Positions 6,820 through 10,000 of a DNA stretch of 10,000 nucleotides are shown piece by piece. A model generated the notes under the pieces. It searched no databases, was not told the DNA's origin, and worked only from the letters and a program-made list of their open reading frames with translations. The stretch comes from Desulfomonile sp. (lineage in GTDB: Bacteria > Desulfobacterota > Desulfomonilia > Desulfomonilales > Desulfomonilaceae): assembly GCA_020216785.1 (NCBI GenBank), contig JAIWNO010000225.1, positions 1 to 10,000 of the forward strand, in the 5' to 3' direction. The first letter of the stretch is position 1; each line of letters opens with the position of its first letter. The translations under genes were made by a program, and so were the position numbers.

Positions 6820-8577
6820 CTACTTGAACAAACTCCATTGCCGCAGCCGAATCGGTTTGCTCGTGTCCGAACCCAGTGGTGTGTACCTCACGTATCGGGC
6901 CGGTGTCTCCTGGGCCGCATAGTACTCGAACCCGGGCCACTGATCAAAACGGTCGGTCCGAGTCTCTGCAATAGTGAACCATTCCTTCCATGTGGAGGCG
7001 TCCGCGGACAGCTCTATCTTCCACGACTTCGGGACCGACCGGCTGTCAGCCCACACAATACGCATCCGTGACACGGGGAGGACTTTGCCCAAGTCCAGCT
7101 CCGCGGTCACCGGGTTTTTGCCGGCTGAAGCGACTTCGAGCATCTCCTGGCCAGGGTAGCCTTTAAGGACCTGCATTCCCCCGTCGAGCACCCGGTTGTC
7201 AGCCATCACTCTGGCGGACTGCGCGTAGTCGGTGAAATATGCGTCCAGCGGTGGCTTCAGTGGGTCATCCGGCAGCAGCGGCAGATCGAAGATTCGTGTT
7301 TTGACCTCGTTTACCAGTGCTTTTGCAATCACATAGTTGGCGCCGTTGGTCATGTGGCACCAATCGGTAAAGACCCATTCCTTTACCGGATCGAAGATCG
7401 TCGTGAGGTCCACCACGTCGATCCCTGCTTCCTTGCCGCGATCCTTAATCCTTTCCACGAGCACATCGTACGTTTCGGCTGCGTCATAGAAGCCGATCTT
7501 GTCCATGCCCGTGACCTGCTCGATTTTTTGTTCCATAGGGGTGCGCTTCTTCTTGCAGTTCCGGAACATCGGTTGCAGCGCAAAGACGTGAGGCACCCGG
7601 TCCGTTTCTAATACCTTATGGTAAATCGCTGCCACATCAGCCACCTGACGGATGTTCCGGTCGCGATATGCAATCATTTCCGGAGTGGGATCCTGAGGGT
7701 GCGCGGCGAAGCCTCGGTTCTCGATGAGAATGCCGGGCCCCTCGCCCTTGCGCAGCGCCAACCATGTAAAAAAGTACGAATTTCTCTTGAGCCACAGCGT
7801 GATGTAGTTCAGCAGCCCTTTCCGCCCGAGGTCCATCGTCTCGGTCACCACTTCGTAGTACGGACCTTCAGTAAAGTAGTTCCAGTCCTTCAGAGGCCGC
7901 GCGACGGTGTGCACCTCGTTCGCGCCGTCAAGCGAGACCACGAGGTCGGGCTTGAAGAGCCGCAATTTGGCAAGATACCGCATGAGGTTGTTTTGGATCA
8001 CGTGACCGGCCACGCCCGCGTTAATGACCCGGACATGCTTGCCGCCGATCTTTTCACGAACACGCGGGTCCGCGTTCAGGAGTTGTTCTATAATGTGCGG
8101 GATCGTCCACCGGTACGTTACCTCGTAATACTCGGCCACCGCGTCCGCGGGGGGTACCGGACCGCGGCCATACACCACCGAACCGCCGGTTACGAAGACG
8201 CGATATTCATCTTCGGGTTTTTCCAGCGGAACTTCGTCAAAGTCCTTGAAACTCTGCCCGTTAATGTATTCATACGAATTGCCGAGACGGATGTTGCGGG
8301 TAGCAGCGAATCCGGGCGTAGGCTCGTATCCGAATTGCGGCGCCACCTTCTGCGAGCTTTGCCTCGCGACGTCCAGATCTCGGTCTTTGTATGGCGCGCC
8401 GATCGGTCCGTTCTTCACTTGGAGATAGGCCCAATACTCGACCGCGGCCAGCGCGCCGATCACCATCGCCACGAGAAAGACAGTGTACGCGCAGGCCAGG
8501 ACAAACCGAAGGAATCCCCGTCTCTTGGGCTGTGCATTCGGATTTGTGGTCGCGGCCGATAGATCAGTCCCGCTCAT
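6820..8577 (-). CDS. Membrane-anchored SGNH hydrolase-like protein with C-terminal discoidin-like domain
   Basis: Predicted 585-residue inner-membrane protein with a large periplasmic part. A basic stretch (PKRR) precedes one hydrophobic segment at about 22-46. The following domain has SGNH/GDSL blocks: VFVTGGSVVYG around Ser133 (block I), a Gly in INAGVAGH (block II), LDGANEV with Asn220 (block III) and FTDWCHMT with Asp405 and His408 (block V). Such enzymes are esterases or O-acetyl transferases/hydrolases; the substrate is unknown. Residues about 481-583 look like an F5/8 type C (discoidin) beta-sandwich (TAELDLGKVLPVSRMRIVW, WKIELSADASTWKEW, ARYVRYTPLG), which usually binds sugars. The start at 8577 was chosen over an in-frame ATG at 8604 because GAGGAGGAG stands 4 nt before it and the upstream ATG has no such site. 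It follows the SxtJ/DUF5989 genes, suggesting an envelope glycan role. Confidence 0.82.
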   Translation of the reverse strand: MSGTDLSAATTNPNAQPKRRGFLRFVLACAYTVFLVAMVIGALAAVEYWAYLQVKNGPIGAPYKDRDLDVARQSSQKVAPQFGYEPTPGFAATRNIRLGNSYEYINGQSFKDFDEVPLEKPEDEYRVFVTGGSVVYGRGPVPPADAVAEYYEVTYRWTIPHIIEQLLNADPRVREKIGGKHVRVINAGVAGHVIQNNLMRYLAKLRLFKPDLVVSLDGANEVHTVARPLKDWNYFTEGPYYEVVTETMDLGRKGLLNYITLWLKRNSYFFTWLALRKGEGPGILIENRGFAAHPQDPTPEMIAYRDRNIRQVADVAAIYHKVLETDRVPHVFALQPMFRNCKKKRTPMEQKIEQVTGMDKIGFYDAAETYDVLVERIKDRGKEAGIDVVDLTTIFDPVKEWVFTDWCHMTNGANYVIAKALVNEVKTRIFDLPLLPDDPLKPPLDAYFTDYAQSARVMADNRVLDGGMQVLKGYPGQEMLEVASAGKNPVTAELDLGKVLPVSRMRIVWADSRSVPKSWKIELSADASTWKEWFTIAETRTDRFDQWPGFEYYAAQETPARYVRYTPLGSDTSKPIRLRQWSLFK

Positions 8578-8627
8578 CCGCTCCTCCTCGGAGGTTTTTC
8601 TCATGCCAACTACAGACAGATGGTTCT

Positions 8628-8655
8628 TTTATAGAATTTTCAATTGACGGTCAAT
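8628..8655 (-). promoter_or_regulatory. Putative promoter and overlapping palindrome upstream of the SGNH gene
   Basis: On the minus strand TTGACC (8649-8654) and TATAAA (8628-8633) each match five of six bases of the sigma70 elements, but the spacer is 15 nt, shorter than the ideal 17. The -35 lies inside a palindrome, attgac-g-gtcaat (8643-8655), which could be an operator. The expected leader is about 44 nt. Confidence 0.45.
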
Positions 8656-8737
8656 GAGCGGGAGACGCGGAACTCTTCGGACGCGCGGCTGCGCGCCCCT
8701 CCACGTCCTTAGTTGACAGGGGTACTTCAGGAAGGAA

Positions 8738-8772
8738 ACGACTTCCCGCCACGGTTTGCAACGGGAAGCCGT
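8738..8772 (-). terminator. Probable rho-independent terminator after the DUF5989 gene
   Basis: On the minus strand the arms 8762-8772 and 8738-8748 form an 11-bp stem with one G-U pair and a 13-nt loop (acggcttcccg / cgggaagtcgt), followed by TTCCTTCC. It lies 37 nt after the DUF5989 stop. A smaller hairpin (ggcttg 8782-8787, caagcc 8795-8800) stands between. Together with the promoter at 8628-8655 it suggests that the SGNH gene is transcribed separately. Confidence 0.45.
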
Positions 8773-8808
8773 ATTGCTTTGGGCTTGCCGAATCCAAGCC
8801 GTCCAGCC

Positions 8809-8961
8809 CTAGAAGAGGGTGTAGATGAACGGCGCGGCCACCGGTGAGCTGGCAGCCAGAATAATAAATGCCGACAACACCACCAGTACGATGATAATTG
8901 GCGCAAGCCAGAATTTCTTGCGGACTTTCATGAAGTCCCAGAATTCCTTCACAAGTGACAT
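8809..8961 (-). CDS. DUF5989 (SxtK-like) small membrane protein
   Basis: A 50-residue protein that starts MSLVKEFWDFMKVRKKFWLAP, with an amphipathic basic N-terminal helix, then one membrane span at about 21-37 (PIIIVLVVLSAFIILAA), and ends SSPVAAPFIYTLF. This pattern, especially EFWxFMKxRKKFWLxP and the AAPFIYTLF end, is that of the DUF5989 family, the same type as SxtK in saxitoxin gene clusters. Its function is unknown; being always next to SxtJ and a carbamoyltransferase, it probably works with them at the membrane. The ATG at 8961 has GGAGGA 6 nt upstream. It lies 38 nt after the SxtJ gene. It is easily missed because of its size. Confidence 0.9.
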   Translation of the reverse strand: MSLVKEFWDFMKVRKKFWLAPIIIVLVVLSAFIILAASSPVAAPFIYTLF

Positions 8962-8984
8962 GAGCGATCCTCCATTGAGGAAAT

Positions 8985-8993
8985 ATTATACCA
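8985..8993 (-). promoter_or_regulatory. Possible extended -10 promoter for the DUF5989 gene
   Basis: The 38-nt gap between the SxtJ and DUF5989 genes contains TGGTATAAT on the minus strand, a perfect -10 hexamer with the TGn extension. No -35 is visible, as is typical of extended -10 promoters. The start would be near 8978, giving a leader of about 17 nt. An AT-rich gap could produce this by chance. Confidence 0.35.
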
Positions 8994-8999
8994 TACCGC

Positions 9000-9440
9000 T
9001 TAGAACTGTTTCTCGTATCTTTTTACGCCGGCATCGGTCGGATCCTCCCGTTTGATCCAGTAAGTGGGAGCGTCCGGATCGAGCTTCCGGTCCATGGGGT
9101 CCTTGCCGAAAAGCCGCATTATAAGGCCGGTAGGAAGTATAACCAGGAAAAAGATCATCGTCAGTAAGATTCTCGATACAAAGTACCCGAGGATCACCGC
9201 CAGCGATATCCAAAGCCGATAAATGAGACGGAACAGGGGAGGGGCCAAGCGCGTGAGCGAGAGCGCCACTCCGGCGAAAATCCACCAGCGCCCCGACGAG
9301 GCGCCTTTCCAGAACAGCAGGTAAGATCCGATAAGGCCGGGCACAATCAGGTAAAGAGCGGCCAGCTTGGTCAGGTCGCGGCTCGAGGGCTCAACGAAGG
9401 CGCCTTTGATTTCTTCTCGTATTTCCTGTACAATATTCAA
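9000..9440 (-). CDS. SxtJ family membrane protein
   Basis: A 146-residue membrane protein of unknown function. It has hydrophobic segments at about 24-44, 52-70 and 78-110, with the last long enough for one or two spans, then a cytoplasmic-type tail with LFGKDPMDRKLDPDAPTYWIKRE (split: LFGKDPMDR 110-118, DPDAPTYWIKRE 121-132), which is the recognisable SxtJ signature. The start is taken as TTG at 9440, which overlaps the carbamoyltransferase stop in the sequence ATTGA and has GGAAGGAG about 11 nt upstream. An in-frame ATG at 9554 would lie 114 bp inside the carbamoyltransferase and adds 38 residues without membrane character, so it is rejected. The overlap points to translational coupling with the carbamoyltransferase. 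SxtJ proteins are thought to assist the carbamoyltransferase; this is from genomic association only. Confidence 0.85.
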   Translation of the reverse strand: MNIVQEIREEIKGAFVEPSSRDLTKLAALYLIVPGLIGSYLLFWKGASSGRWWIFAGVALSLTRLAPPLFRLIYRLWISLAVILGYFVSRILLTMIFFLVILPTGLIMRLFGKDPMDRKLDPDAPTYWIKREDPTDAGVKRYEKQF

Positions 9441-10000
9441 TCGAGCGTGAACTCCTTCCGCCAGTCTACGTCGCCCTTCAGCGCCGGTTGTTTTTGTTTG
9501 TCCAGGAGAAACGGCCCGAGAACCAGATAATCCATCTCCGTGCGCATGAAGCACAGGTAAGCATCTTTCGGACTCTGGACAATAGGCTCGCCCCGCACGT
9601 TGAACGATGTGTTCACAATGACCGAACAGCCTGTCTTCTCTTTGAAAGCCTCGATCATCTTGTAATAGAGCGGGTTGGTCTCTTTGTGCACGGTCTGGAT
9701 ACGGGCCGAGTAGTCCACATGCGTGATCGCGGGGATGTCCGACCGCACCACGTTGAGCTTATCGATGCCCCACAACCTGTCCTCATCCGAGGTCATCTTT
9801 CGTCGTATCTTTTGGTCCACGTACGCAACCAGAAGCATGTACGGCGATGGCCTATCAAGCTCGAAAAATCGATTCACGTCCTCAGAAAGCACCGATGGAG
9901 CAAAGGGACGGAAGCTTTCCCGATATTTGATCTTGAGGTTCATCTGGGACTGCATCTTCGGATTGCGCGCGTCGCCGATGATCGATCTTGACCCGAGCGC
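9437..10000 (-). CDS. O-carbamoyltransferase, NodU/CmcH/SxtI family (C-terminal part)
   Basis: The 187 visible residues are the C-terminal part of a carbamoyltransferase; the N-terminal part lies beyond the window edge, where the frame is still open. Members transfer a carbamoyl group from carbamoyl phosphate to a hydroxyl group of a sugar, antibiotic or toxin, using ATP. The family pattern is clear: ALGSRSIIGDARNPKMQ, NLKIKYRESFRPFAPSVL, then SPYMLLVAYV, IPAITHVDYSARIQTV and CSVIVNTSFNVRGEPIV, followed by the closing SPKDAYLCFMRTEMDYLVLGPFLL. These residues belong to the C-terminal domain; the metal-binding kinase-like domain is outside. The stop TGA overlaps the SxtJ start. The acceptor is unknown, but linkage to SxtJ, DUF5989 and an SGNH protein suggests an envelope glycan or glycolipid. 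Confidence 0.95.
   Translation of the reverse strand, partial: ALGSRSIIGDARNPKMQSQMNLKIKYRESFRPFAPSVLSEDVNRFFELDRPSPYMLLVAYVDQKIRRKMTSDEDRLWGIDKLNVVRSDIPAITHVDYSARIQTVHKETNPLYYKMIEAFKEKTGCSVIVNTSFNVRGEPIVQSPKDAYLCFMRTEMDYLVLGPFLLDKQKQPALKGDVDWRKEFTLD

Noticed and set aside
7618..8562. Long plus-strand open frame of 314 codons opposite the SGNH gene
   Set aside because: Antisense to clear SGNH motifs; its translation is rich in Arg, His and Val with no recognisable domain.
8578..8604. Start of the SGNH protein at the ATG at 8604
   Set aside because: No ribosome binding site precedes it, while the ATG at 8577 has GAGGAGGAG just upstream.
9441..9554. N-terminal extension of the SxtJ protein to an ATG at 9554
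   Set aside because: It would lie wholly inside the carbamoyltransferase coding region, has no family resemblance, and a TTG overlapping the upstream stop gives the expected SxtJ length.
6820..10000. Saxitoxin biosynthesis cluster
   Set aside because: Only the sxtI/J/K-type trio is present; no polyketide synthase-like SxtA, amidinotransferase or oxygenase genes are seen, and these three families occur widely without the toxin.

Overview
The window reads as a piece of a bacterial chromosome, moderately GC-rich, most likely from a Desulfobacterota-type ('deltaproteobacterial') lineage. That guess rests on the gene order rplU-rpmA-obgE-proB, which is familiar from that group, and on the carbamoyltransferase/SxtJ/DUF5989 block. 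It is an inference, because no rRNA or other lineage marker is present.

Region 1 (1-3200) is a minus-strand housekeeping operon: ribosomal protein L21, ribosomal protein L27, the ribosome-assembly GTPase ObgE and glutamate 5-kinase ProB. A near-consensus sigma70-type promoter sits just upstream of rplU. A strong hairpin lies between rpmA and obgE, and obgE starts with TTG without a visible Shine-Dalgarno. The proB stop codon directly touches the end of a 155-bp palindromic mobile-element-like repeat (copy 1).

Region 2 (3200-6470) holds a divergent class I SAM methyltransferase on the plus strand. After a 305-bp convergent gap with several hairpins come two minus-strand genes: an exported DUF4139 protein and phosphatidylglycerophosphatase A (PgpA), which makes phosphatidylglycerol.

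Region 3 (6470-6820) is intergenic and carries copy 2 of the palindromic repeat. Its outer arms are nearly identical to copy 1, but its central loop is the reverse complement of the loop in copy 1. This is the most unusual DNA-level observation in the window.

Region 4 (6820-10000) is a minus-strand cluster. In transcription order it contains the C-terminal part of a NodU/CmcH/SxtI-type O-carbamoyltransferase (cut by the window edge), an SxtJ-family membrane protein, a 50-residue DUF5989 (SxtK-like) single-span protein, and, after a probable terminator and a separate promoter, a membrane-anchored SGNH-hydrolase-like protein with a C-terminal discoidin-like domain. The first three match the sxtI-sxtJ-sxtK trio named from saxitoxin clusters, but nothing else here suggests toxin synthesis. 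A role in decorating an envelope glycan or lipid-linked product is a plausible inference.
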